Origin: Calditrichia bacterium
Lineage (GTDB): Bacteria; Calditrichota; Calditrichia; Calditrichales; Calditrichaceae
Reading direction: 5' to 3'
NCBI GenBank assembly: GCA_026983775.1
Contig: JALSTK010000062.1
Coordinates: 1 to 64,000, forward strand
Length of the DNA: 64,000 nucleotides
The first letter of the stretch is position 1, and every line of letters starts with the position of its first letter. The position numbers and the translations under genes are program-made. The notes below the pieces were generated by a model. It ran no database searches. It was not told where the DNA came from and was given only the letters and a program-made list of their open reading frames with translations. Shown one piece after another: positions 9,950-19,479 of the stretch.

Positions 9950-12067
9950 TTAACGAATGATTACAAACTTCAGGATTTTTGTATCGCCCTTATTGAATAA
10001 TTTCTTTCCGTTCGATTGATCTATAATATCTTGGGTTACTTCAAAATGTGCTATATAAACCCCGCTGACAACTACCTGATTCGACGAGGTGGTCGCCTTC
10101 CAGTAATCATCCCCGCTGCCGTCGGTATGCTCAATCGTCTTAATCAATTCGCCGCTTTCTGTGTATATGCGGATACGACATTGACCGGGAATATTCAGAA
10201 AGGCCAGCTTATCCGGTTCTCCGGAGAACCTTAATCGATTGGTGGACGAAGAGATGATGTAAGGATTGGGCACGATCCGAATCTTATCCAGCGCAGAGCC
10301 CTGAGGACGTTTGAGAAAAGCGGCATCATAGGTTTGAGTATAATAGCGGCTGCTTTGCAGCCCATTGCTGCCAACGGTAACAATATAATAATAATAGCCC
10401 ACACCGCGTACCGGCGAAAGATCATCATAGCTTCTGGCCGTCGGGCCGGCTTCATAAATTAATTGCGGAGGTTTAAAAGGGTTATTATATTCACCGGCAC
10501 TGCGGTATATTTTAAAACCGGCAATATCATCGGATTCGTCATACACTTCCCATTTTAAGCTGATTCTGTCACCTCCGCCGCTTACTTCAAATATTTTTAC
10601 CGGTTTTGGCGGACGCGGTATATCATAATCGGCATTGTAATTAGCGATGGCATTGCGGAAGGTCTTAAACAGCGAATCTTTTCCCGTCAACACGTATTTG
10701 TTTTTGGTATACGCGTCGATCAGTCCCTTTTTGTATTGTTCACCGTATTCAATACATTTTTCCGTACTTAGACCGTTGGCTCCCTCGGCCAGTATCAAAT
10801 GAATCGATTCTCCCGGTCCAAGAGTATAGGGACCGTACCCATTACCAATGGAGAATCCACCCGGTTTTCCGGCCATGGGAGGGCTAAGGTCCAGATTCGG
10901 CCCTGTTTTTTGGGCGGCAAAATCACCGCTCGGTTCCACTGCCCAGGCATGACGCGGAGTCATATGACCATAGGCCATCCAAGCGTATTCATTTTGCATC
11001 TTTTTAACATTATACGGATCGTTATTTGAGGTTTCCGGCAAATCGGAACCGTACCATCCGGTAGTGGATGGTTCGGACGGATCGTCCACTTTTTCCGTAG
11101 GACTTTTATCCGCATAGATGGTTAATATACCCACAAATTGCGGAGCTCCCAGCCTCCCGACCGTGTCATATTCGGTTGTATAAGGTTTGTGTACACTCCA
11201 GATCGGGCCGCCGATATTATCATAGCGTTTATCAACCCTGTCCGGAAAATAACCGTGCCAGGCGAACTGGGCCCGAAAATTTTCATCCGGGGGGTCGCCA
11301 TAAGTTACCGGGTTATTGGGGCCGTCGCCGCGGGCATCAATCATGGTATTCATTCCCCAACCCGTACCATTGCCAATGACATAGCGGGTTTGGAAACAGG
11401 ATGCATAGCGATATTGAAAGAAGATGTAAAAACCGGTCAGTGTTTGATTAGGCAACTCGATATCCGCATCATCATCAATATTACCCGTATTGGTAAAGGT
11501 ATAATCATAAATCATGTAATTATCATTCCCGGGTATGCTGAACTGCATAATTTTGCGGGTCATGGTTACCCCAAGCTGCGAATTGGAAACATTCACTATC
11601 ATCCGATCAGCAGGAATGGTGGGATCGATTTCGTCGATATCCACATGCTTGTTTTCGGACAGCAGGCCATCTACAAATATACGGGGGGCATCAAAGCGAC
11701 TGACCATTTTAAACTCAACGGGATAAAATTCGCCTTCGCCGGTAACCCTGGGACCGATATGTACTACTTTATAAGGATAGAGATCTCCACGCTCATCCGT
11801 AAAATTGGTGGCGCCAATCCACAGAGCTTTGGCTGCCTGGCTATCCTGGTAGGGTAAAATGGCCGGCCATTGCAAACCGTCCTGCTGATTGGCCGAAGAA
11901 GAACGCCCCTCCTCCACTTCACAGCCGACTTCTGAGAACCAGTTATGCAATGAACCTACATCCATCCATTGATATCTGAACTGGGCCTGTCCTTTAAACG
12001 GCCAACTTAATATGATCAGGACGAGCAACAAAATAATAGCTTCTGTTCCTGTTTTGTCTCTTTTCAT
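9950..12067 (-). CDS. Exported protein with FnIII-like domain and class I C-terminal module (module 1)
   Basis: 705 aa, homologous along its length to the 718-aa protein of module 2. A signal peptide is followed by a large beta-rich region with aromatic- and Asp-rich loops, a fibronectin III-like domain around 490-580 (GGDRISLKWEVYDESDDIAG, YYYYIVTVGS) and a C-terminal module running from KIRIVPNPYI through GQCRIRIYTESGELIKTIEH to the tail KFVIIR. An SD (GAGGA) lies upstream of the ATG. It is placed between a lipoprotein gene and its PorV gene. No catalytic motif is recognised. Most likely a surface-exposed protein exported by a type IX-like route, but this is inference. Confidence 0.8.
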   Translation of the reverse strand: MKRDKTGTEAIILLLVLIILSWPFKGQAQFRYQWMDVGSLHNWFSEVGCEVEEGRSSSANQQDGLQWPAILPYQDSQAAKALWIGATNFTDERGDLYPYKVVHIGPRVTGEGEFYPVEFKMVSRFDAPRIFVDGLLSENKHVDIDEIDPTIPADRMIVNVSNSQLGVTMTRKIMQFSIPGNDNYMIYDYTFTNTGNIDDDADIELPNQTLTGFYIFFQYRYASCFQTRYVIGNGTGWGMNTMIDARGDGPNNPVTYGDPPDENFRAQFAWHGYFPDRVDKRYDNIGGPIWSVHKPYTTEYDTVGRLGAPQFVGILTIYADKSPTEKVDDPSEPSTTGWYGSDLPETSNNDPYNVKKMQNEYAWMAYGHMTPRHAWAVEPSGDFAAQKTGPNLDLSPPMAGKPGGFSIGNGYGPYTLGPGESIHLILAEGANGLSTEKCIEYGEQYKKGLIDAYTKNKYVLTGKDSLFKTFRNAIANYNADYDIPRPPKPVKIFEVSGGGDRISLKWEVYDESDDIAGFKIYRSAGEYNNPFKPPQLIYEAGPTARSYDDLSPVRGVGYYYYIVTVGSNGLQSSRYYTQTYDAAFLKRPQGSALDKIRIVPNPYIISSSTNRLRFSGEPDKLAFLNIPGQCRIRIYTESGELIKTIEHTDGSGDDYWKATTSSNQVVVSGVYIAHFEVTQDIIDQSNGKKLFNKGDTKILKFVIIR

Positions 12068-12099
12068 TATTATCCTCGAGCTAATGATTTAAATGTTCC

Positions 12100-13077
12100 T
12101 CATTCATAGATTTCAATATTGAATTTTAGTTGTCCTTCCGGAAGCTGAGCCACATTGTTTAAGTCATAAACAACATTGGCCTTTGCTGTGGCCGGGACAG
12201 TAGCTGAAAACAAGGTTACCGTATAGGGTGCTTCAGCCCCAGGTGGATAGGGAGGAATAAGATTCACCCCAACCTCGAGCCCCAAAAGATTAGCCGGTAA
12301 TTGTGTGGTGACCGTATCGGGGATGATAAAATCTTCACCGGGAAAGGGGAAAGCCTCCCCGGTCGAATCCCCATATTTCGAACTTTTGTCGGCCGCTGCC
12401 GGCTTGGTGAATTTACCGGTAGAAAAAACCGTACCGTTATAGTTTACCCAGCCTTCATAATTCCAGTTGGCCGGTAAATCGGGTAAATTCAGTCCCTGGA
12501 TAACCGCCCCTGTGGTATCTTTATTCACGAACCAAATACCTCGGGTAGGATCGGTATTATTGCTATCTGTGGGTGTCGCTAATATATAGGTACCTGCAGC
12601 GGCGGAAAAGTCCGTATTTAACAAAAAGGCATCTCCTACGGAGAGGGTTCCGTCGTTGGCATTGACCGTTGCCGCTAAAATCTGATAACCGCTGGGCGCA
12701 AAAATCGTATCTACAACCGAACTGTCTTGTGTAATTTGCCGGGTATTAAAACGCATTCCCGGTACATCATCATTTTCTATGGTAATGATACAACCCTTGG
12801 CCAGTTGCAGGTATCCCAGGTTAACATTGAAAGCGGATTTAGACATGGTTCCGTTGTCATCGACGGTAAAAATCCCAACACTTTTCTTAACACTACTTTT
12901 GCCTTCATCATAGATAAGCCATGCCTCATACCAGAATCCGGGGCCTAAATTATGGAGACCCTGCACATTAATTTCAACTTGCGTAATACGCTGTTCGGGA
13001 CTTAAAATTTTATGTTCCTTACAGCTAAACAAAAGTGATAAAATAAGCAGAATAAAAATAAAATTTAGTTTTTTCAT
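12100..13077 (-). CDS. Module 1 lipoprotein with two anti-sigma-C-terminal-like domains
   Basis: 325 aa. Lipoprotein signal with lipobox LLFSC near residue 19. The body contains two related beta-domains: one around FWYEAWLIYDEGKSSV ... GIFTVDDNGTM, the other around WNYEGWVNYNGTVFSTGKFT followed by FPGEDFI. The Y-E-x-W-(L/V) ... S-x-G-x-F pattern resembles small domains sometimes annotated as anti-sigma-factor-like in secreted proteins, but I am not certain of the family. It is inserted between the TBDR (13096-16296, gap 18 nt) and the exported 705-aa protein (gap 32 nt), so it is probably part of the same complex on the periplasmic or outer face. An SD (GGGGA) precedes the ATG. Confidence 0.72.
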   Translation of the reverse strand: MKKLNFIFILLILSLLFSCKEHKILSPEQRITQVEINVQGLHNLGPGFWYEAWLIYDEGKSSVKKSVGIFTVDDNGTMSKSAFNVNLGYLQLAKGCIITIENDDVPGMRFNTRQITQDSSVVDTIFAPSGYQILAATVNANDGTLSVGDAFLLNTDFSAAAGTYILATPTDSNNTDPTRGIWFVNKDTTGAVIQGLNLPDLPANWNYEGWVNYNGTVFSTGKFTKPAAADKSSKYGDSTGEAFPFPGEDFIIPDTVTTQLPANLLGLEVGVNLIPPYPPGAEAPYTVTLFSATVPATAKANVVYDLNNVAQLPEGQLKFNIEIYE

Positions 13078-13095
13078 CAGAGCTTTTTCCCCTTT

Positions 13096-16000
13096 TTATA
13101 GATCAAAAGAAATTCTGATTCCCCAAAAAATATTACGGGGATCCAAAAATGTAAAATACGTTTGATTAGGCATATCGATATAAGATTTATCTTTCAGGAT
13201 CTTATTAACCGTGCTTTTACTCTCTGGTGTCCAGGTACCGCTTTGGGAATGATAACGATAATAACCCGTGCCATGAACGCCTTCTGCCGCACTGGCAAAA
13301 TAATACAGATCATTATCATTGGGATTACTCACCGACTGATAAGAATCCCTGGCAATGATCGGAACAAAGGGTACACCCGGCTTACGATAATCGCCGGGTC
13401 GATCGTGACCCGGAATATTTGTGTAGCCGAATTGATCAATACCCTCTGTACTGGATGGCAAGTGTAACGAAGTCATATACGAACGACGATCATTATAATC
13501 TATAAAACCGTAATTGGTCATGTGTTTAAAATTAAAAGCATTATACAGATCTACAAAAAATTCGATTTTTGCACTCTTGCCTAATTGAAAATTTTTACTC
13601 AGACGGAAGTCGACATTCCAGTAATCCGGCCATTGTACATTGGCAAAAAGTCCGGGGATGGAACTTCCGCCGGCCCAGGTTTCATATCTTCCGGTTTTCC
13701 AACTTGCCAGCAGGTTAATCCGTAAATTCCCCAACGGATAAAACCTTGAAAAATGAGGGCCAAAATCCTCGGGGGAGAAGAAATCCAGATTGGCGCGCGC
13801 ATAGGGTCGCGGTTTGGGCTTATTCTGATAATAATAGGTTGAGGTTTTTTCATAATCCCGCTGCTGGGCAGGATTTTCATAATAGATGCCGTAACCAAAA
13901 TAACCATAAGTAGAAACCATATACGTATAATTTACGAATCCCCGGAACCACCTACCGCGGTTTTTCCTAAGTGTGATTTCAAAGCCGCGTATATCCTCGT
14001 AAGAATTGGGCTCTGCTCGTTGGTAAGAAACAGAACCGTCAAAATTTTCATATCTTACTAATTTGGGTTGTTCCGAAATGTCTTTATAATAACCGGCCAC
14101 ACGCAACAGGTACTGATCGAACAGATTATGTTCATATCCCAATTCATAGGCAATGGTCTTGGGAAGAGGATTATTGGGCATGGCAATACGATTAACCTGA
14201 TTGCTAAATCCGGATTTACCGAGCAGATATAAATCTTCCGGTATAGGTAACTGACGAAAATGGCCGTAATTAAAATACAGCTTACTATTTTCAGAAATCG
14301 GGAAAGAGATCGCCAGTCGCGGACTCAATGTAAAAATATGTTTGGTAGGTTTCTTTTGGAGTAAGGTATCTATACCGTTCGAATACACGGAGCTGAAGGC
14401 CTTGTTGTATGGGTCATACACATACCATTTACCGCCGGCATGAGAATAATCCAGTCGTAAGCCGGCCTGAGCAACCATGCCTTTAAACTCCAATTTGTCC
14501 TGGACATAAATAGCTCCCCGGACCGGATTTCGATTCCATTTAACCTGTCGATTCCAGCGCGGCAGGAATTCATCAAAACGGGCATAGTTCACATTACTCC
14601 ATGAATAATTAAATTCAGCGCCCATTTTAAAGTTATTAAAACGATTGAACTGATCGGTAAAATCATACTTCAAATTAAGATATGACACCTTACTACTGTC
14701 TCTGGCGTCGCTCATACCGGCCCCCATACGCATACCGTCGATGCCGGCGACAGAAGCCGGTTCAAATCCAAAAGGTGCTTCATCTACATAATAATTATTT
14801 CCGAATTTATAAATTCTTGAAGTATCACGTCGAGCCGCCGGATTGGTGTTATAGCGCGACTCGAAATAGTGAATACTTCCTTCATGAAATCCTTTTTCAC
14901 TAAAAGCATGCGTAAATTTCATACCGATGCTGGTATAATCGACCCGGCTGGGACCCCAATAATCCGTTCCGAACATGCGGGCATCAATATATTTAGGGCC
15001 ATTGCTTAAGGCACTGGCAATACGCCAGGTGGAATTAAACATTCCCGGATAGCCGTTATTATTGCGATCCGTCCCTGTCGTGCGGCCCAGCATAGTAGAA
15101 AACATCACCTTAACTCTGTTTTTTATTCCCGGGAGTTTCATGTCCGAAGTCAGTTTAAGCTGCCAGTTATAGTTACGGTGCGCGTCTTCGGAAAGGGGGA
15201 TCAGATAAGCGTTTTGATCTTGTGTATAAGAGGTAAAAAATCGTAGATTCCCCAGATCTTTAGAAATAAAAGGTACCGGACCGCCAAAAGAGGCATCGAT
15301 ACTATAATCCGGTTTTTGAATATCGAGCTGACGACGATGCTGCCATAAAAAAACCTGCTGGGCAGCCTGCGGGGTTAAATCGTCATTTGGATCATCATTC
15401 TGCAATGTTTCCCGCGAAATCTGATTCCATCCTTTAAACTCCGGATACTGGTCTTGTATATGTTTATCCCACGCACCGTTTTTGGTACCAACCCAGCAAA
15501 CAGCATCATCCACAAAAGGGCGGATCCAATACGCATTCGGACTGTTAGGAGAAATACCAAAATGTTTGGGAGCCGGGGCACGGTATCTTCCGAGAAAAGC
15601 AAAGTTGTACTTGTTTTTGCTACCCTCTTTTGTTACCACGTTTACAATACCGGACCGGATATTGCCAAACTCGGCACTAAAACCACCGGCCTGAATCTGA
15701 ATCTCATCTACCGAGGTCAGGCTGACCGTGGTATAAGGCTGATTGGTTCGTTCATCGCGCATAGTTAAACCGTCCACGACAAAAGCCACCTGATCCAACC
15801 CGCCGCCACGAATGCTCATTCCCTCCACACCTGCTTGTAGGGCAACCACATTAGGCACCGAAATCACCGGAAGATTTTCCACATCTTTTATATTTAAATT
15901 AGCCCGGCTGGCGGCTACATCCCGTTCTACAATCGGCCGTTTGGCAATGACCGTTATTTCCTGCCCCATTTGCAGCGTTTCTTCTTTAAGCTTAAAATTA

Positions 16001-16296
16001 ATCGTGGTGGTCTGATCGATATTTACGCGAACATCCGTTACAGACAGCGGAGTATATCCGACAAAGGTTGCCGTTAATTTATATGATCCCGGAGGAATAT
16101 TAAGGATCACATAATAACCGTCCGGGTCCGTGGCCGCCCCCAGATAAGTGCCTTCGATAAAAACATTTACACCGGCCAGCGGTTCTTTGGTAGTAGCATC
16201 GGTTATTCTCCCGGCAATTTTTCCGGTTGTACCTGCAAAGAGGTTGATAAGCGGTAAAAAAATCAACCACACAAGCAGGCGCTTTTCCATTCTCAT
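13096..16296 (-). CDS. TonB-dependent receptor with carboxypeptidase-regulatory-like domain (module 1)
   Basis: 1066 aa. Signal peptide 1-22, CarboxypepD_reg-like domain about 23-105 (GKIAGRITDATTKEPLAG ... GYYVILNIPPGSYKLTA), linker IAKRPIVERD, plug (SIRGGGLDQVAFVVDG, GGFSAEFGNIRSG) and a beta-barrel ending FLDPRNIFWGIRISFDL. It is a close paralogue of the module 2 receptor; both contain a WQHRRQ segment and the block PDY-x-IDAS-x-GGP. The start at 16296 has AAGGAGAG at good spacing; a second ATG is at 16290. It is the first gene of a probable operon running to about position 1286 or beyond, divergent from the 16642 receptor. The substrate is unknown. Confidence 0.9.
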   Translation of the reverse strand: MRMEKRLLVWLIFLPLINLFAGTTGKIAGRITDATTKEPLAGVNVFIEGTYLGAATDPDGYYVILNIPPGSYKLTATFVGYTPLSVTDVRVNIDQTTTINFKLKEETLQMGQEITVIAKRPIVERDVAASRANLNIKDVENLPVISVPNVVALQAGVEGMSIRGGGLDQVAFVVDGLTMRDERTNQPYTTVSLTSVDEIQIQAGGFSAEFGNIRSGIVNVVTKEGSKNKYNFAFLGRYRAPAPKHFGISPNSPNAYWIRPFVDDAVCWVGTKNGAWDKHIQDQYPEFKGWNQISRETLQNDDPNDDLTPQAAQQVFLWQHRRQLDIQKPDYSIDASFGGPVPFISKDLGNLRFFTSYTQDQNAYLIPLSEDAHRNYNWQLKLTSDMKLPGIKNRVKVMFSTMLGRTTGTDRNNNGYPGMFNSTWRIASALSNGPKYIDARMFGTDYWGPSRVDYTSIGMKFTHAFSEKGFHEGSIHYFESRYNTNPAARRDTSRIYKFGNNYYVDEAPFGFEPASVAGIDGMRMGAGMSDARDSSKVSYLNLKYDFTDQFNRFNNFKMGAEFNYSWSNVNYARFDEFLPRWNRQVKWNRNPVRGAIYVQDKLEFKGMVAQAGLRLDYSHAGGKWYVYDPYNKAFSSVYSNGIDTLLQKKPTKHIFTLSPRLAISFPISENSKLYFNYGHFRQLPIPEDLYLLGKSGFSNQVNRIAMPNNPLPKTIAYELGYEHNLFDQYLLRVAGYYKDISEQPKLVRYENFDGSVSYQRAEPNSYEDIRGFEITLRKNRGRWFRGFVNYTYMVSTYGYFGYGIYYENPAQQRDYEKTSTYYYQNKPKPRPYARANLDFFSPEDFGPHFSRFYPLGNLRINLLASWKTGRYETWAGGSSIPGLFANVQWPDYWNVDFRLSKNFQLGKSAKIEFFVDLYNAFNFKHMTNYGFIDYNDRRSYMTSLHLPSSTEGIDQFGYTNIPGHDRPGDYRKPGVPFVPIIARDSYQSVSNPNDNDLYYFASAAEGVHGTGYYRYHSQSGTWTPESKSTVNKILKDKSYIDMPNQTYFTFLDPRNIFWGIRISFDL

Positions 16297-16641
16297 TGAT
16301 ACTCTCCTTAAAAAAATTTAGAAGAAAAAATGTATAGTACAACCCGAGTTAGTGCGCAAAGTTAACAAACTTTAATTAAAAAGAGGCTCTTCACTCAATT
16401 AAAGAGCCAATTACATTACGAATTATAAAAACTTATATGAAACATTTCAACAAAAAAATGAAAAAAAATGAAAAAATCAACATAAAATCAAATAAGTAAG
16501 TCCGCTTCCCGAACAAACTTGTATTTACAATAAATATTTTTTATCTTGAATTAAAATTTACCCTAAGACTACTACTATGTTGAAACATGATGCAACCGGT
16601 CGATTTAATTTTATCCATTATACCACTTGCGGGAGGTCCGT
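16297..16641. promoter_or_regulatory. Divergent intergenic region between two TonB-receptor genes
   Basis: This 345-bp AT-rich stretch must hold promoters for both diverging modules. An inverted repeat GGCTCTT/AAGAGCC (16385-16408, 10-nt loop) lies about 90 nt upstream of the minus-strand start. It has no T-tract, so it is more likely a 5'-UTR structure or operator than a terminator. A-tracts around 16450-16485 suggest bent DNA. For the plus strand, TTGAAT (16546-16551) could be a -35 box, but the -10 is poor. The SD GGGAGG (16631-16636) fixes the plus-strand start at ATG 16642. Confidence 0.4.
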
Positions 16642-19455
16642 ATGCCCAAAAAATTTTTACCGATTATTTTCATTCTCGTTTTCAGTACTTGGCTGATAGC
16701 CGGAGTTACCGGTAAAATAGCCGGCACGGTTATTGATGCCAAAACGCATGAACCCTTAGCCGGTGTTAATGTGGTCATCGAGGGCACCTATTTAGGTGCT
16801 TCCAGTGATGGCGACGGCTATTTTGTTATTTTAAACATTCCGCCCGGTTCCTACAAATTACAGGCGATGTATGTGGGATATCAAACCGTACAAATTACCG
16901 ATGTTCAGGTTTCCGTGGATATCACCACCAAAATCGACATTATGATGCATGAGACGACTCTTGAAACCTCAGATGAAATTACCGTTGTTGCCAAGCGTCC
17001 CATCATCCGCAAAGATGCCGTAGCAACCAGACATTTTGTTAATTCCGATCAAATTGAAATCCAACCGGTGAACAGTTTCCAGCAAATAGCCCAAAACCAG
17101 GCGGGAGTGGTCGGTTCTCATTTCCGGGGAGGACGTCCCGGCGAGGTTCTGGTAATGATTGACGGTGTGGCTGTTCGCGATCCTGCCGGAGCCTATGCAG
17201 GAAATATGGGCGGTTTTACCGGGGATGTACCGGAATATGCTATTGAAGAAATGGAAGTGACGCTCGGCGGATTCAGTGCGGAATACGGTAATGTACAATC
17301 CGGCATATTGAATCTAGCTCTCAAAGAAGGTACACCAAAAATCAGAGGTCGGCTACGTTTTACCAATACACCAAAATTCGGATCGAGTGAGTCCTTCACG
17401 GAAAATAATTACACCTTCCATCGTTTTCAGCCTCAAGAAAATATTTATGAAGTAAACCTCAGCGGGCCCCTCATTTTCAAAAAACTCGGCTTCTCGGCAT
17501 CCGCTGAAGTAACCGACCGGAAACAAGGCCTGTATCTCAATGAGAACTCTTTTGACCAGGCCTATCAGGGTAAACTCTCTTACCGTTTTACTCCGCAGCA
17601 TAAATTAACCATTGGTGGAATCTTTAACCGCAGCGACTGGGATAACTTTTATTTTCCCGCTTCCCGCTACGGACCGGGGAAAGGTTATGTAACCGATACC
17701 TATATCAAAGGGCTGGACCCCAGTAAAGATACCTTAATGGTCTACAAATATGTGGATGATAAGAGCCTTTACGGTACAATCAAAACCGATGATACCCCTA
17801 ATTCCGTTACTGCCCAGGGTGATACCTTTAATGTAACCAAAACCTTTTATATGGCCGGTATGGAAGATTACTTATGGAACAATCATAAAGAAACCAACTT
17901 AGCCTATCTGAATTGGACGCATTCTTTAAGTAGCCGCACCTATTACGAAATACGGTTAAGCACTTTCTTATCCAACTATCATTATGCTCCGGTCGATGTG
18001 GATGATCGTGACCATGATGGGAATCGTAGTGAAGATTTGCAATGGGATTTAAGCAAGCCCGGGCCTCATCCCATTTATCGCGAACGGGAACAAAATTACT
18101 GGTGGGTACGCGGAGATGATCCCGGCTATCTCGATGAACGTTCTTGGACCCATAGTCTAAAATTTGATATGGTTTCTCAGGTTACCAGAAATCACCTTAT
18201 TAAGGGTGGCCTACAAGCCCACTTAAACAGATCCGACGTTCAAAACATCAGCTGGACTTTAGGGGTCGGTACTTTCCGCAAAGATATCTGGAAACAAAAT
18301 TATTTTGACCTGGGTGCCTATGTCCAAGATAAGTTGGAGTTTCAAGGTATCATTGCTTTAGTCGGTCTGCGGTTTGATATGTTTGATCCCAATGGATTCG
18401 GATCACCGGTTTATTATCCCGGGGATTACGGTGCACCCTATTCTCAAATCGGCCCCGATGGCCGGCCTGTTTTCCTGAATCCTAAAAAAGCCAAAGCCAC
18501 TTATCAGCTCAGTCCAAGAATCGGTATTTCCCATCCGATTACGGAGCGAAGCGTTTTACATTTCACGTACGGACACTATTTTCAAAGGCCCGACGGTTAC
18601 TATCTTTTCCGGAACCATTATATTCAATCACTGACCAAAGTCGGTAATTTTATCGGTAATCCCAGCCTGGCTCCGGAAAAGACAGTAGCTTATGAATTAG
18701 GTATTGAACAACAATTTTTTTCCGATATACGTTTCACTGTAACCGGCTACTATAAAGACGTTACGAATTTGCTGAACTGGCGTAAATATGTGGGCCGTAC
18801 CATCCAAAATTTTGAACTAAATGTTTATACCAACGCCGATTATGGAAACATCAAAGGTCTGGAATTCACACTGGAGAAACGGATCGGTAAATTCTTCGGC
18901 GGTAATATTAATTATACGTTTTCAATTGCCAAAGGGAGAAGTTCCAATGCAACCGGCGGTTCGGGTTCCTTCACCAGCGTAAAGCGAATGAATCTGTTGA
19001 ATTTTGATCAAACCCATACCGTTAACGCTAATATTTTATTGCGTACGCCACAGGACTTCGGCCCGCAATTAGCCGGTGTGCATCCTCTGGGTGGCTTTAA
19101 GGCAAGTATCCTGTTCAAATACGGAAGCGGCCTGCCCTATAGTTCCTATGGAACCAGGAAAATAAACGATGAACGTATGCCATGGACCAGTACTACGGAT
19201 ATCAAGCTCTTGCGGAGCTTTACTCTTTCCAGATACAAACTGAACCTGTTTATGGATATTTTTAATCTGTTCGACAAGAAAAACATCCGTTTCATCGGCA
19301 ACAGTCTGTATTATGATAGCGGCGATCCCAACGATCCCAGCATCAAAGGCGATCCTTCCGTTGTCCGCCGGGATGTAGCTCAGAATTATTATAGAAACCC
19401 TCAGGCTTATAGCGCAGGGAGACAGATTCGCTTCGGCCTGGGTTTAAATTTTTAA
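16642..19455 (+). CDS. TonB-dependent receptor with carboxypeptidase-regulatory-like domain (module 3)
   Basis: 937 aa. Signal peptide 1-21, CarboxypepD_reg-like domain about 22-105 (GKIAGTVIDAKTHEPLAG, YFVILNIPPGSYKLQA), linker VVAKRPIIRKD, plug (HFRGGRPGEVLVMIDGVAV, GGFSAEYGNVQSG) and a barrel ending in AGRQIRFGLGLNF. A TTG at 16627 in the same frame would give five extra residues, but it overlaps the SD, so ATG 16642 is chosen. It heads a plus-strand operon with the exported protein at 19480 and the PorV gene at 21533. It belongs to a different subfamily from the 13096 and 5759 receptors and is nearer to the 30370 receptor. The substrate is unknown. Confidence 0.9.
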   Translation: MPKKFLPIIFILVFSTWLIAGVTGKIAGTVIDAKTHEPLAGVNVVIEGTYLGASSDGDGYFVILNIPPGSYKLQAMYVGYQTVQITDVQVSVDITTKIDIMMHETTLETSDEITVVAKRPIIRKDAVATRHFVNSDQIEIQPVNSFQQIAQNQAGVVGSHFRGGRPGEVLVMIDGVAVRDPAGAYAGNMGGFTGDVPEYAIEEMEVTLGGFSAEYGNVQSGILNLALKEGTPKIRGRLRFTNTPKFGSSESFTENNYTFHRFQPQENIYEVNLSGPLIFKKLGFSASAEVTDRKQGLYLNENSFDQAYQGKLSYRFTPQHKLTIGGIFNRSDWDNFYFPASRYGPGKGYVTDTYIKGLDPSKDTLMVYKYVDDKSLYGTIKTDDTPNSVTAQGDTFNVTKTFYMAGMEDYLWNNHKETNLAYLNWTHSLSSRTYYEIRLSTFLSNYHYAPVDVDDRDHDGNRSEDLQWDLSKPGPHPIYREREQNYWWVRGDDPGYLDERSWTHSLKFDMVSQVTRNHLIKGGLQAHLNRSDVQNISWTLGVGTFRKDIWKQNYFDLGAYVQDKLEFQGIIALVGLRFDMFDPNGFGSPVYYPGDYGAPYSQIGPDGRPVFLNPKKAKATYQLSPRIGISHPITERSVLHFTYGHYFQRPDGYYLFRNHYIQSLTKVGNFIGNPSLAPEKTVAYELGIEQQFFSDIRFTVTGYYKDVTNLLNWRKYVGRTIQNFELNVYTNADYGNIKGLEFTLEKRIGKFFGGNINYTFSIAKGRSSNATGGSGSFTSVKRMNLLNFDQTHTVNANILLRTPQDFGPQLAGVHPLGGFKASILFKYGSGLPYSSYGTRKINDERMPWTSTTDIKLLRSFTLSRYKLNLFMDIFNLFDKKNIRFIGNSLYYDSGDPNDPSIKGDPSVVRRDVAQNYYRNPQAYSAGRQIRFGLGLNF

Positions 19456-19479
19456 ATTAGCCTTTCAGGAGATCTTTTA

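Noticed and set aside
11138-11857. 239-codon plus-strand frame opposite the 705-aa protein
   Set aside because: No SD, no family motif, and the minus-strand frame has homologues inside this window.
16385-16408. Hairpin GGCTCTT/AAGAGCC considered as a terminator
   Set aside because: No T-tract on either strand and no gene ends nearby; kept only as a possible 5'-UTR structure.
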